Below are positions 41,234-50,274 of a DNA stretch of 64,000 nucleotides, one piece after another; within the stretch, counting starts at the first letter, position 1, and the number at the start of each line of letters is the position of its first letter. The position numbers were made by a program, and so were the translations under genes. Source of the DNA: Pedobacter nutrimenti (GTDB taxonomy: Bacteria; Bacteroidota; Bacteroidia; Sphingobacteriales; Sphingobacteriaceae); the NCBI RefSeq assembly GCF_003208655.1, contig NZ_QKLU01000001.1, positions 806,001 through 870,000 of the forward strand. The letters run 5' to 3'. The notes below the pieces were generated by a model. That model ran no database searches, was not told where the DNA came from, and saw only the letters and a list, made by a program, of their open reading frames with translations.

Positions 41234-42597
41234 TATTTTTTCGTTTTAGAGGTCACTATGGTTTCCATTTCAGCGTCAGCCAACTGTATGGTCAACGCTG
41301 TTCCTTCAGCAATCTGGTCTGCACTAGAGATAATTTCACCATTCATTTTTACAATCGCAAAGCCCTTGTTTAAAATATTCTCCGGGCTCATGAGCTTTAC
41401 CAGGGACTGATAATGGTCAAGCTGTCCGTTTTTATGTAAAAAATAGAGCCTGCTGGCTGATTTGAGTTGTGTTTTCAGCTTTTCCAATGCATTTTTTTGA
41501 TCATTAAGGATCATTTTAGGCTGCACCAGTAAAAGTCCTGAAAGGGACAACAAATTGCTCCGGTGGCCATGGATTAAATTCAGAACATCCCTGCCCAACT
41601 GGTATTTCAAATCCGTTAATGTCCTGCTGTGCAGGGAAAACAGCTGTTGTGTTTTAATCAGCAGCGACTGCTGCCTGTTTAAAAGTTTCTCCTCAAATCC
41701 CCTGTTGTGGGCAATCAGCATTTCTGCGGCCTTGGTTGGGGTTTTGGTAGAGCTATGGGCCATTAGGTCCACTATTGTTTCGTTTTTTTGATGTCCTATA
41801 CCTGTAATGACAGGAATTGGAAATTTAGCAACGGCCCGGCTCAGTTCATAATTGTCAAAAATCAGAAAATCACTTTGCGCCCCTCCGCCCCGGATGATGA
41901 CCAGCACGTCATAGTTTTTTCCTGAATTAAAAACTTCTATTAATTTATTCAAAAAAGGCCTGGCATTCAATTCGCCCTGCACCTTTGTAAAATAAGGTTC
42001 AACTTTAAACAAATATTTAAAAGGATTGTGTTCCAGCGTGTGTACAAAGTCCTGGTATCCGGCAGAAGTATCTGAAGAAATGACCGCGATATGCTGTAAT
42101 ACAGCCGGGAATGGCAACTGGCTGTTTTTTGTAAAATAAAAGTCCCCTTCTTTGCGGATAAAACCAGGGTTTTCTGCAAGCAAGCGCTGCAGTGTTGCAT
42201 TCCGCTGCTGTTCAAACTGCCCCAGGGTAAAATTGGTGTCAATATCCAAAAGGCTTAGCTGTAAACCAAAAGCAGGGCTATATTCTACAGCAACCTGTAC
42301 CAGCACCTGAATGTCGCTCTTAAATTTCTGCCCCGTCGCTTTTTCAAAATTCATAAGGTTCACCGCTGCATTGCCCCAGGCTTTCGCGGCTATTCTGGCC
42401 AGAATTCTGGAAGAAGACTTCTCTTTTTCAATCAGTTCAAAGTAATGATAATTTGTCTCTGCTTTAAAAGTATGGTTGCTGACGTCAGCAATCACCCAAT
42501 ACTGTCGCCCCTGAAAGCTGTCCTGGATGCTTTGCTGAATCTGGCGGGTAAGATCGGATAATTTTAGAGGTAAAACAGGGCTCAAGGGCTTTATCAC
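41233..42597 (-). CDS. xseA: Exodeoxyribonuclease VII large subunit
   Basis: The 454 residues contain an OB fold (about 12-110, YWVIADVSNHTFKAETNYHYFELI), the catalytic domain with ISSDTSAGYQDFVHTLE and IRGGGAQSDFLIFDNYELSRAVAKFPIPVITGIGHQKNETIVDLMAH, and a coiled C-terminus. These are the standard XseA blocks, including the Asp/His-rich HxxDxxAH-type motif. It is coupled with xseB. Confidence 0.95.
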   Translation of the reverse strand: MIKPLSPVLPLKLSDLTRQIQQSIQDSFQGRQYWVIADVSNHTFKAETNYHYFELIEKEKSSSRILARIAAKAWGNAAVNLMNFEKATGQKFKSDIQVLVQVAVEYSPAFGLQLSLLDIDTNFTLGQFEQQRNATLQRLLAENPGFIRKEGDFYFTKNSQLPFPAVLQHIAVISSDTSAGYQDFVHTLEHNPFKYLFKVEPYFTKVQGELNARPFLNKLIEVFNSGKNYDVLVIIRGGGAQSDFLIFDNYELSRAVAKFPIPVITGIGHQKNETIVDLMAHSSTKTPTKAAEMLIAHNRGFEEKLLNRQQSLLIKTQQLFSLHSRTLTDLKYQLGRDVLNLIHGHRSNLLSLSGLLLVQPKMILNDQKNALEKLKTQLKSASRLYFLHKNGQLDHYQSLVKLMSPENILNKGFAIVKMNGEIISSADQIAEGTALTIQLADAEMETIVTSKTKK

Positions 42598-42675
42598 ATT
42601 TAGGTCTAAAGTTAATCATTCCAAAACAAATACAGGATTTAAACCGTTATTAGCCTATATTAATTCCTAAACTTT

Positions 42676-42900
42676 ATGGGCAGAAGTTCCGCTACACTTA
42701 TAGGTTTCCTGGCAGGTATTGCAGCAGGTGCCGCAATTGCTTTATATCTAAAATCAAGTTCCGATCCTGAAGAAATCAGGGAAATGCCGCTCCCATTCCG
42801 GGACCTGGGCAACAGGGTCAGTGAAAGGGTAAATACCAGTATCAGAAACCGTTTCGTTAGAGATTCAGAAGATTTCGAAGATCATGTAGAGCACATATAA
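42676..42900 (+). CDS. Small YtxH-like membrane protein
   Basis: The 74 residues start SATLIGFLAGIAAGAAIALYLKSSSDPEEIREM, a glycine-rich membrane helix followed by a charged tail, as in YtxH proteins. It is a second member of this type in the window (the first is at 25715). It ends one base before the convergent AUR1-like gene. Confidence 0.68.
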   Translation: MGRSSATLIGFLAGIAAGAAIALYLKSSSDPEEIREMPLPFRDLGNRVSERVNTSIRNRFVRDSEDFEDHVEHI

Positions 42901-43839
42901 CTAAGCTATCCCCCTGGAAAAGCGTGCAATCCAGTTGTTTAATCTTGCATGCTTAAACAACCAGTTGAAAAGAAATATGCCTGCAAAGGCGGTGCAAATT
43001 CCGGCCAGGACATCCAGTACGTAATGGTGACTGGTATAGACCGCGGTGAACCATATCCCAATCATGACCACAGCAAAAAAGACATTGATCAGGCCCAGCT
43101 TATTTTTAAGACCATAATACAAAACAATTACCGGATAGGAAGAATGCAAAGACGGCATTGCCGCAAATACATTGGAGCCTTTACTGTAAATAGACTGGAA
43201 CAGAGAGAAATTGAAAAACCTGTCAAAGCGGATCAAGCCGCCTGTATTGCCAGGGGTATGTGCGATAAATTTAAAACCATGCAGTTGTACATACCAGGGA
43301 GGTGCAGCCGGAAAGATGTAATACACCACAAATCCCAATAAATTGACCAGCACAAAAGTCAAGGAAAACAACAGAAACTGCTCCCGGTTCCTGAAAAACA
43401 AATACGCTGCAAAAGCCAAAGGGACAGGGACCCACATCAGGTAAAAGAAACCCGTTGTTACATCTATCAGCGTATTGCTGTGGGCGAGCCAATATTCATT
43501 CGGCGTCAACAGGCTTCCCCCACTATGAATTCCAAAAATATGCTTTTCCAACTGATAAAGCCCTTCTATGCTCACCTGCTGATAACGGTAATTTGGAAAA
43601 GCCTTCATGTAATCGAACAGTATCCAGTAAACGATAAAGATCGAAAAACCCAGAATAAATTTCCGGGTTGCATCTGAGGCATAAAAGCAGCCGTTAAAAA
43701 TGGCAATAAGCACCAGCTGATCGGATTTAAATCCAACCAGAACGTAAGAAAGCAGCAAATAAAAAATGGAAACGGCTGTGGTTGCTATTAAATTTTTAGC
43801 GGTAAAAAGTGGCAGCTTAACCGGTAAATTTTCAGACAT
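42901..43839 (-). CDS. AUR1-like PAP2-family inositol phosphorylceramide synthase candidate
   Basis: The 312 residues have about eight membrane helices. The PAP2-type residues are in AAMPSLHSSYPVIVLYYG and TAVYTSHHYVLDVLAG, in the arrangement of AUR1/IPC synthases, with the first block as PSLHSS and not the PSGHT of ordinary PAP2 phosphatases. AUR1-type enzymes move phosphoinositol from phosphatidylinositol to ceramide. Its place at the end of a sphingolipid operon supports this. It overlaps the hydroxylase gene upstream by eight bases. No biochemical evidence can be read. Confidence 0.75.
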   Translation of the reverse strand: MSENLPVKLPLFTAKNLIATTAVSIFYLLLSYVLVGFKSDQLVLIAIFNGCFYASDATRKFILGFSIFIVYWILFDYMKAFPNYRYQQVSIEGLYQLEKHIFGIHSGGSLLTPNEYWLAHSNTLIDVTTGFFYLMWVPVPLAFAAYLFFRNREQFLLFSLTFVLVNLLGFVVYYIFPAAPPWYVQLHGFKFIAHTPGNTGGLIRFDRFFNFSLFQSIYSKGSNVFAAMPSLHSSYPVIVLYYGLKNKLGLINVFFAVVMIGIWFTAVYTSHHYVLDVLAGICTAFAGIFLFNWLFKHARLNNWIARFSRGIA

Positions 43840-44461
43840 CCTTTTTCTTTAAAAAATTGGAGCCTAAAATTTTATCCCAGATGTCTGAACTCACCCCATA
43901 TCCTTTGGTCGAATCTGAATAATGGTGCAGCATATGGTGTTGCTTTAATTTTTTCCAGAAGCCACTTTTAAAATTCGCATGGTGCAAGGCATAATGCGTC
44001 ATATCGTATACCAGGTAGCCTCCAATAAAACCAATAAAAAAGGCATCATTCGTTCCGGCCGGCAACAAATATTTAAACAGAAAATAAAAACCCAGGGCCA
44101 GAGGGATACTTGCTGAAGGTGGCATCACCAGACGTTTTGCATCATTAGGGTAGTCATGGTGTACCCCGTGAAAAATAAAATGTATTTTTTTGCCCCACTC
44201 CGATTTGGGATAAAAATGAAAAACGTAACGGTGCAGCACATATTCGGTAAACGTCCAGACAAAAAGGCCAAGCAGCAGGTAACCGGCAAAACTCAATATG
44301 CCCATATTCAACTCGAACAATGCTTTCCAGCAGAGGTACAATATCACAGGTACGTACACAATCAGCGGTACATAAAAACTAACTTTTGATAAACTTTCTA
44401 AAAATCCACTTTTGAACATTCTGATAGACTCAGAAGAATTCGAAACAAAATTTTTCTTCAT
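43832..44461 (-). CDS. Fatty acid hydroxylase / sterol-desaturase superfamily
   Basis: The 209 residues carry the histidine boxes of the di-iron hydroxylase superfamily: TEYVLHRYVFHF, IHFIFHGVHHDYPN, THYALHHANF and LKQHHMLHHYSD. Four membrane helices surround them. Members hydroxylate the acyl chain of sphingolipids (FA2H/Scs7-like). In this operon the likely substrate is the N-acyl chain or base of ceramide. The overlap with the AUR1-like gene indicates co-translation. Confidence 0.85.
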   Translation of the reverse strand: MKKNFVSNSSESIRMFKSGFLESLSKVSFYVPLIVYVPVILYLCWKALFELNMGILSFAGYLLLGLFVWTFTEYVLHRYVFHFYPKSEWGKKIHFIFHGVHHDYPNDAKRLVMPPSASIPLALGFYFLFKYLLPAGTNDAFFIGFIGGYLVYDMTHYALHHANFKSGFWKKLKQHHMLHHYSDSTKGYGVSSDIWDKILGSNFLKKKDV

Positions 44462-44552
44462 TGGTATTTATTTTTATCTGCATTTTAAACCAGGATACCA
44501 GTCTAAAACCCAGAAGGGGGGTAAATTATTCAAATCACAAACAGGGGAACAG

Positions 44553-45845
44553 CTAAACCTTTAAGCGCTCTGTAACCGGTGTATCTGTTCCGGCATGGGT
44601 ACCCTTCACTTCAACATATTTCACATTCGGTACCCAGAAAGAACCGCCTTCAATTCTCACAAAAATTCTTTCCAGTTCAATTTTTTTATTGTTGACCGTT
44701 ACGTAAACATGATATTTTTTATCCTGCTCTGATCGCATCAAATACATAGGGAACTTTTTGTAGGACACAAAATGAAGTTTGTACTGATCGTTTCCAATCG
44801 CTTCCGAGCGGATCCCATAAGCAAATTTACGTTGTATATAATTCAGGTCTTTTTTTTCACCATTGTCCTGATACCGGATCCAATACACCTTAATCGGCTC
44901 CTCTTTATCCACCTCTCCTTTCGAATTGACATTCAGCTCACAGATAATGGTATTGGTATTCGGGTCACGCTGTAAATAAAAAAGCTGATTGGCAATGCCC
45001 TTGGGCGTAGGAAACTTCAAAGGAGAAGGATCGCTTTTATCCTGGGCATGCCCTACTGAAACCTGAGCAAAAACAGAACTGATCAGCAAACCGGCAATAA
45101 CTAAAACTTTTGTGCCTTTAAAAGAATTTTTCTGTTGCTGGTCCCTTAACATCAGTGCTTTTTTTGCATCTCTTAAACGGTTAATCGCAGTGATATTGGT
45201 CATAAAGGCCATAATGGTAATCGGGATGGTGAAAATAGACATGGTTTCAAAAACGTGAAAGGAAATCCCCGGAACATAAATTTTGTAATCACCTCCTATA
45301 AAATGTCCGGTTACCCCACAAGCGATGGCCACCACACCTATGGTAATCACACGCTCCGGGCGTTGCATCAGCCCGCCCTTGCATTCAATGCCCAAGCCTT
45401 CAGCCCTGGCCCTGGTGTAGCTCACCATCATTGAACCCATCAATGCAATAAAGGCAAAAAGAGAACTTAGAAAATAATGATGGGAAACCAGGTAATAACA
45501 AATGCCCAAAAACATAATCAGTTCACTGTAACGGTCCAGCACAGAATCATACAGGGCCCCAAAGGTGGAGCTCATGTTTCCCAAACGGGCGACCTGGCCA
45601 TCGAGCATATCAAAAAGGCCTGCAAAAAGCACCAGTGCTCCGCCCCATCCTACAAAAGAAAGGTCCCCTCTGTTGCTTCTTTCAGCACCGAATATAAAAA
45701 TTACCGCAACGCCAATATTTAAAATCAAACCAATAGTCGTCACCGCATTGGGGGTCAGTCCCATACGGATCAGCCCTTTTACAAAAGGGTTAATCACCAC
45801 ATAAATCCCTTGCTGAAGACGATCTCTTAAAGTTATAGCAGCCAT
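44553..45845 (-). CDS. PIP-synthase-like CDP-alcohol phosphatidyltransferase fused to DUF4833
   Basis: The N-terminal 230 residues contain the CDP-alcohol motif D82-G-x2-A86-R87-x8-G96-x3-D100-x3-D104 and VSYTRARAEGLGIECKGG, the latter characteristic of phosphatidylinositol-phosphate synthases that use inositol-phosphate. Several membrane helices follow. Residues about 244-268 form a further hydrophobic segment and residues 270-430 match DUF4833, a secreted beta-rich domain (IKVYWIRYQDNGEKKDLNYIQRKFAYG). The enzyme should make PI-phosphate from CDP-diacylglycerol. The fusion means that the DUF4833 part faces the periplasm. Confidence 0.8.
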   Translation of the reverse strand: MAAITLRDRLQQGIYVVINPFVKGLIRMGLTPNAVTTIGLILNIGVAVIFIFGAERSNRGDLSFVGWGGALVLFAGLFDMLDGQVARLGNMSSTFGALYDSVLDRYSELIMFLGICYYLVSHHYFLSSLFAFIALMGSMMVSYTRARAEGLGIECKGGLMQRPERVITIGVVAIACGVTGHFIGGDYKIYVPGISFHVFETMSIFTIPITIMAFMTNITAINRLRDAKKALMLRDQQQKNSFKGTKVLVIAGLLISSVFAQVSVGHAQDKSDPSPLKFPTPKGIANQLFYLQRDPNTNTIICELNVNSKGEVDKEEPIKVYWIRYQDNGEKKDLNYIQRKFAYGIRSEAIGNDQYKLHFVSYKKFPMYLMRSEQDKKYHVYVTVNNKKIELERIFVRIEGGSFWVPNVKYVEVKGTHAGTDTPVTERLKV

Positions 45846-45863
45846 CTATTCTTTATTATTTTT

Positions 45864-48419
45864 TTAAAAATCAAATTTCACCCTTGCACGCACCCCATAT
45901 TTGGATACCACAGGATGATCCAGGTAACTAAACCTTCGCACCATATCCACCCTTAAAATTTTAAAGATGTTTCCAATTCCCACACTTCCTTCCATATAAG
46001 GCTCTTTACCTAAAGAATAAGTGGTGGCCACGCCTGCGCTGTTTACCGGAAAGCTCAGCAGAGAAGGGTCATTGACCGGATTATTCTCATTCCTGATCCC
46101 ACCGTAAAGGATTTTAAAGGAAACAATCTCTCTTAATTTTAATTTCTTTAACAAAGGTATTTTATTAAAGAAGAATCCGTTGAAATTTTGATCAATATTT
46201 ACACTCGCATAATGATCCGAGACAAATTCAAGGAAATTCATCAGGTTATAAGAGTTCAGCTGGTAAGCATAAGTCTGGTTCGCCCGGTGAATGTCCATTA
46301 AAGGGAAAGGTATTTTTCCAAAAATATAGCTTCCCTCTGCTGTGATGTCGGCATAACCGAGCTGCGAAAGGTAAAACCGTTTGTCTATGCTTCCGGAAAT
46401 GTTATGATAGTTGTAGTCTCCTGCAAATACCCCTTTTAAACCGGCAGTGTAACGCAGGTTAAAGATCGGGTAACGGTCAAAAATTGGAATCCTGTATATT
46501 TTTCCCTGGTAGAATTTCTCATTTGGTGCATAACGAAGGCCAACGGTTAATTCGGTGGTATTTAAATGGTCCACCACATTGGGCTGGCCATTTACAATAT
46601 TGTTAAAATAAAGACTTCCTCCGGGTTTCTGGTTCCATTTTTTGAAAAGTACATTGATTGAAAAATGGTTTTCAAATTCATTCATGAACTCCAGTCTGTA
46701 AAAGTCATTGTACAGGAGCATATTGTTTTCCCCTCTTTTGAAAGACAGCAAAAAGTTATCTTCCTGCACAAACTGCAGCTCTTGTCCCGGAATTTTGGTA
46801 TCCCGCTGAAAACTTCCCCTAATGTATTGCTGAGGAAAAGAATAAATAGATTTATTGTTCAAAGAATAAGTGGCACTTAAAAAGTACTTCCATTTCTCAT
46901 CCTTGAAACCATAAGCGGCATAGGTCTCAAAATAATACCTTTTGCTCAATGCCGGCGTGGTCCTTCCTCCAAGACGCAGTCTTAAACCTTCGGTGCTGTT
47001 AAAACTGTAAAAAGTGTTTACCGGCCCAACCTCAAAAGGTCCAAAGTCTTTGTAACCGGCAAACAATAAGGTCACCAGGTCCATGGTCTTTTTAAAAGAA
47101 CTCATTTTGGACAGGGTATCAATATTCTTGTAAATTTTCAGGTTGGCAGCAGTTAAAGTATCCAAACGGTTTTCCGTCCAGTATTGCTCCGAACGTTTAT
47201 CTGCCTCGGGTACAATGGCAACCTTTGGTCCCTGAAAAACACTTTCCGGTTGCTTTACATTGATCTGATAATCTTTAACGGTAACCGTTCTTTCTCCTGT
47301 AAAACCACCACCTTTGTTTTTGTTGATCCCAAAATCCATTAGCAAACGGGTTTTACTCAGGTAATAACGGTCATCAGGTGCCTTATCAAAATCCAGCTTT
47401 ACTTCCATTGCCCGTACAAAGTTCAGGTTAATGTTTTTGTTGACCGTTAAAAAAGCATCCTGAACCGCATAACGCCCATCCATTGTAATGTAAATCTTTC
47501 CTTCAAACAAAATATCGGTATTGTTCCTTGGAATAAAGGACAACTCGATCAGCTGAGGACTATGTGTTTTAATGGTATCTGTGATAAAAAACTTATAAAA
47601 TGTTGGGGAAGCATCCGCAATTGGGCTTAAAAACTCATTGCTCAGCAGCGAAATATTATTATCATAAATATTAATGTGCGCATACATCCGCTCAAAATAC
47701 TGGCTCAAACCTTTATTATCAATCAGCGGGCTGTTGTAGTCTACTGTTTTTTCACCCAGGATAATGGTTTTGTTTTTCTCCGGGTTCTTGTTAAAATAGT
47801 TCTGGGAAAGCTTTTCTTCAATGAAAATAGGAAGGATGTTTTTACCTCCTATTTTTGATGAATCCTGCTCCTCAAAAAGAAACTGGTATTTACGGAACAG
47901 CCTTTTATTTTTAAATTTCTCAGAAAGATTGCTCATCGAAAAGATCATCTTTTCATATTGCTTAAACTGGACCTGGTCATAGCTTTCCATACGGTTGGCT
48001 TCCTTATGGTCAATGACCTTACGGATCAGCTCTACAGCAGGGTTCCCTTTGTTTTTATAAGATGGCCTTTTACCCCGGCTGATCACCACCTCGTTCAAAG
48101 AAGTGGCCTCCGGATCCAGTTTTACCATTATGTTCTGGCTTTGACCCGCTTTAATGTCAACCAGTTTAGTTTTGTAACCTACAAAACTGAATTGCAACTG
48201 GGTATGGCTTTCTGAAGTGCTGATGCTAAACTTTCCATCACCGTCTGTTTTGGTAATGATATTGGTTCCTTTAAACAACACCGTTACATAAGGCAGCGGG
48301 TCTTTATCCTTGGAATCGGTGACCACACCGGAAACTACGGTTTGGGCCGATACAGACCATGCCGTCAGGGGCAGCAGCAGTCCGAGTATATATATGATTC
48401 TATTGATCTGTTTCTTCAT
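45864..48419 (-). CDS. DUF5686 / carboxypeptidase-regulatory-like outer-membrane protein
   Basis: I start at MKKQINRIIYILGLL; an ATG nine codons upstream would overlap the previous gene. After the signal peptide (ending VSAQ) comes a regulatory-like domain (about 20-110) ending SLNEVVISRG, then about 740 residues of DUF5686. This region is a large barrel-like outer-membrane domain ending in FSYLDHPVVSKYGVRARVKFDF. Proteins of this type are surface or outer-membrane proteins of unknown role. Its position in the lipid operon suggests a part in envelope lipid placement or export. Confidence 0.8.
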   Translation of the reverse strand: MKKQINRIIYILGLLLPLTAWSVSAQTVVSGVVTDSKDKDPLPYVTVLFKGTNIITKTDGDGKFSISTSESHTQLQFSFVGYKTKLVDIKAGQSQNIMVKLDPEATSLNEVVISRGKRPSYKNKGNPAVELIRKVIDHKEANRMESYDQVQFKQYEKMIFSMSNLSEKFKNKRLFRKYQFLFEEQDSSKIGGKNILPIFIEEKLSQNYFNKNPEKNKTIILGEKTVDYNSPLIDNKGLSQYFERMYAHINIYDNNISLLSNEFLSPIADASPTFYKFFITDTIKTHSPQLIELSFIPRNNTDILFEGKIYITMDGRYAVQDAFLTVNKNINLNFVRAMEVKLDFDKAPDDRYYLSKTRLLMDFGINKNKGGGFTGERTVTVKDYQINVKQPESVFQGPKVAIVPEADKRSEQYWTENRLDTLTAANLKIYKNIDTLSKMSSFKKTMDLVTLLFAGYKDFGPFEVGPVNTFYSFNSTEGLRLRLGGRTTPALSKRYYFETYAAYGFKDEKWKYFLSATYSLNNKSIYSFPQQYIRGSFQRDTKIPGQELQFVQEDNFLLSFKRGENNMLLYNDFYRLEFMNEFENHFSINVLFKKWNQKPGGSLYFNNIVNGQPNVVDHLNTTELTVGLRYAPNEKFYQGKIYRIPIFDRYPIFNLRYTAGLKGVFAGDYNYHNISGSIDKRFYLSQLGYADITAEGSYIFGKIPFPLMDIHRANQTYAYQLNSYNLMNFLEFVSDHYASVNIDQNFNGFFFNKIPLLKKLKLREIVSFKILYGGIRNENNPVNDPSLLSFPVNSAGVATTYSLGKEPYMEGSVGIGNIFKILRVDMVRRFSYLDHPVVSKYGVRARVKFDF

Positions 48420-48432
48420 GGGTGTAAATTGC

Positions 48433-48804
48433 TTATGCGAATACAAATTTCTTTTGCATCAGGTAATTATACGTTACCCCTACGGTACAGGTAACGATAA
48501 TTTTAGATATAATATAGTTAATATTTAAATAATGTGTCACCAGATAAACCCCTGATGTGGTTAATAGTAAGTTTCCGCCCCAGACCATAATGTACTTTAA
48601 GATCTGGTGATGGACCCTTTTATGTGCAGCTCCGAATACCCAATGTCTTCCCATACTGAAATTAATAATTCCGCCTACCGTTGTACCGGTTGCACTACCG
48701 AGCACATACCAGAAGTGCAAATACTGCGTACAGACTAATGTGGTAAGAAAGTCAAAGATTGACGCCGATAAAGAGGCGACCTGAGCCTTTAAAAAAGTCG
48801 CCAT
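48433..48804 (-). CDS. GtrA-family membrane protein
   Basis: The 123 residues carry four membrane helices and the GtrA pattern (ATFLKAQVASLSASIFDFLTTLVCTQYLHFWYVLGSATGTTVGGIINFSMGRHWVF near the N-terminus; NYLMQKKFVF at the end). GtrA proteins are thought to flip undecaprenyl-linked sugars or to help glycosyltransferases. It starts two bases past the pgpA stop. In this operon a role in lipid or headgroup translocation is possible but unproven. Confidence 0.85.
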   Translation of the reverse strand: MATFLKAQVASLSASIFDFLTTLVCTQYLHFWYVLGSATGTTVGGIINFSMGRHWVFGAAHKRVHHQILKYIMVWGGNLLLTTSGVYLVTHYLNINYIISKIIVTCTVGVTYNYLMQKKFVFA

Positions 48805-48806
48805 AT

Positions 48807-49259
48807 TTAAGTGATTCTAAGTTTTAAAATAATTTGTAAAAGGATGTTCGCATAAATTCCGGCAAGGATATCATCAAACATCACCCCCCAGCCTCCGGGA
48901 AGTTTTTCCAGTTTACGGATATATAAGGGCTTTACAATATCAAAGAAGCGAAAAAGGACCAGTCCGATCAGTACATTAACCGGGGTAACCGGTACCCATA
49001 ATAAAGCGATGCACATCCCTGCTACTTCATCAATCACGACCCGTTGGTGGTCTTTGCCCCAGATCACCTCTACTTTATTTGCAGACCAGATCCCTAAAAG
49101 AGAAATCGCCAGGGTAATCCCCAGCGCAGGTAAAAAATGGGCACCCCCAGACTGGGTCATATACCAGACCAGACAAGTCACCGCTGCAGCAGCAGTGCCC
49201 GCTCCTTTTCCGATATAACCTATGCCAAAGCTGGTCGATGTAATTTTATGAAACAACAT
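48807..49259 (-). CDS. Phosphatidylglycerophosphatase A-like lipid phosphatase
   Basis: The 150 residues match PgpA: GIGYIGKGAGTAAAA, then DHQRVVIDEVAGM, FRFFDIVKP and LPGGWGVMFDDILAGIYAN, which hold the Asp/Glu metal ligands. Ordinary PgpA dephosphorylates phosphatidylglycerophosphate. Next to a PI-phosphate-synthase-like enzyme it may instead convert PI-phosphate to PI. It has four short membrane helices. Confidence 0.88.
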   Translation of the reverse strand: MLFHKITSTSFGIGYIGKGAGTAAAAVTCLVWYMTQSGGAHFLPALGITLAISLLGIWSANKVEVIWGKDHQRVVIDEVAGMCIALLWVPVTPVNVLIGLVLFRFFDIVKPLYIRKLEKLPGGWGVMFDDILAGIYANILLQIILKLRIT

Positions 49260-49284
49260 TCAGGTGCACTTATTATTAATACGC

Positions 49285-50274
49285 TTATAACCAATGATTT
49301 GTTTTATACCATTTCAGGGTTTCTGTCAATCCCCGTTCCAAATTAAACCTGGGCACATATCCCAAATCATTTTTTACATTTTTTATACTGCAGGCCCAGT
49401 TTACCGCAGTAAGTTCTGCCATTTTTTCTTTATTCAGGGCAGGAGTGTCTTTACTTCCCCTGTACATCATTTCCATTAAAGAAGCCAGGGCATCTACCGC
49501 TCCTACCGGTAAATGGAATTTAAACGTTTTTTTATGGAGCAAGTTTTTTGTCAGGTCCCCTAAGGCGTACCTCCCATAAACTTCTCCATCAGAAACATTA
49601 TAGCTTTTGTTAATCACACCCGATCCCAAGGCTTTCACAATGAGACCTGCAAGATCTTTAACATATACAAAACTCAGCTGCTGAGGAAAACTGCCAATAT
49701 AAGGCTCCAGTCCCCTGCTGATGCTTTTAAACAAAATAAAAATATCCTTTTCTCTTGGCCCGTATACCGCTGTTGGTCTGATGACCACCAGGGGTAGACC
49801 CGGTATTTCCTTTAAAAATTGTTCGGCAAGCAATTTACTTTTACCATAACTGGTTACCGGCCTGGCGGATGACAATTCTTCAATTTCCCCGGATAAATCC
49901 TTTAAAGGGCCCATTGCCGCCAGACTGCTCACAAAAACAAACTTTTCAAGACCATCACCCAATGACATCGCTGCCTGTGCCAGGTTCCTGGAATATTCTG
50001 CGTTCACTTTATTGTAAATGTCTGTCGTCTTTGCTTTGGTAATCCCTGCCGCATGAATGATATAGGGATACTTTTTTTCTTCAATTTCTTGTTTCAAGGC
50101 ATCGACCGAAGAAAAATCCAGATTTACATACTGGATCGGAAGGCCCTCCAGGTGCTTTACATTACTACTGGGACGTAAAGCTGCATACACCTCTAATCCT
50201 GCGGCCAGGGCCTCAGTAATCAGGTGGTAGCCGACAAAACCGCTTGCACCAGTAATTAACACCTTTTTCTTCAT
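49285..50274 (-). CDS. CerR-like NAD-dependent epimerase/reductase (ketosphinganine reductase candidate)
   Basis: The 329-residue extended short-chain dehydrogenase has the NAD(P) motif ITGASGFVGYHL, the Tyr-x3-Lys pair in TSYGKSKLLAE, and RPTAVYGPREKD. In Caulobacter a gene of this class (CerR) reduces 3-ketosphinganine and lies beside spt. Here it overlaps the candidate ceramide synthase by four bases (ATGA) and is two genes from spt, so the same role is likely. The fold call is firm; the substrate is inferred. Confidence 0.75.
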   Translation of the reverse strand: MKKKVLITGASGFVGYHLITEALAAGLEVYAALRPSSNVKHLEGLPIQYVNLDFSSVDALKQEIEEKKYPYIIHAAGITKAKTTDIYNKVNAEYSRNLAQAAMSLGDGLEKFVFVSSLAAMGPLKDLSGEIEELSSARPVTSYGKSKLLAEQFLKEIPGLPLVVIRPTAVYGPREKDIFILFKSISRGLEPYIGSFPQQLSFVYVKDLAGLIVKALGSGVINKSYNVSDGEVYGRYALGDLTKNLLHKKTFKFHLPVGAVDALASLMEMMYRGSKDTPALNKEKMAELTAVNWACSIKNVKNDLGYVPRFNLERGLTETLKWYKTNHWL

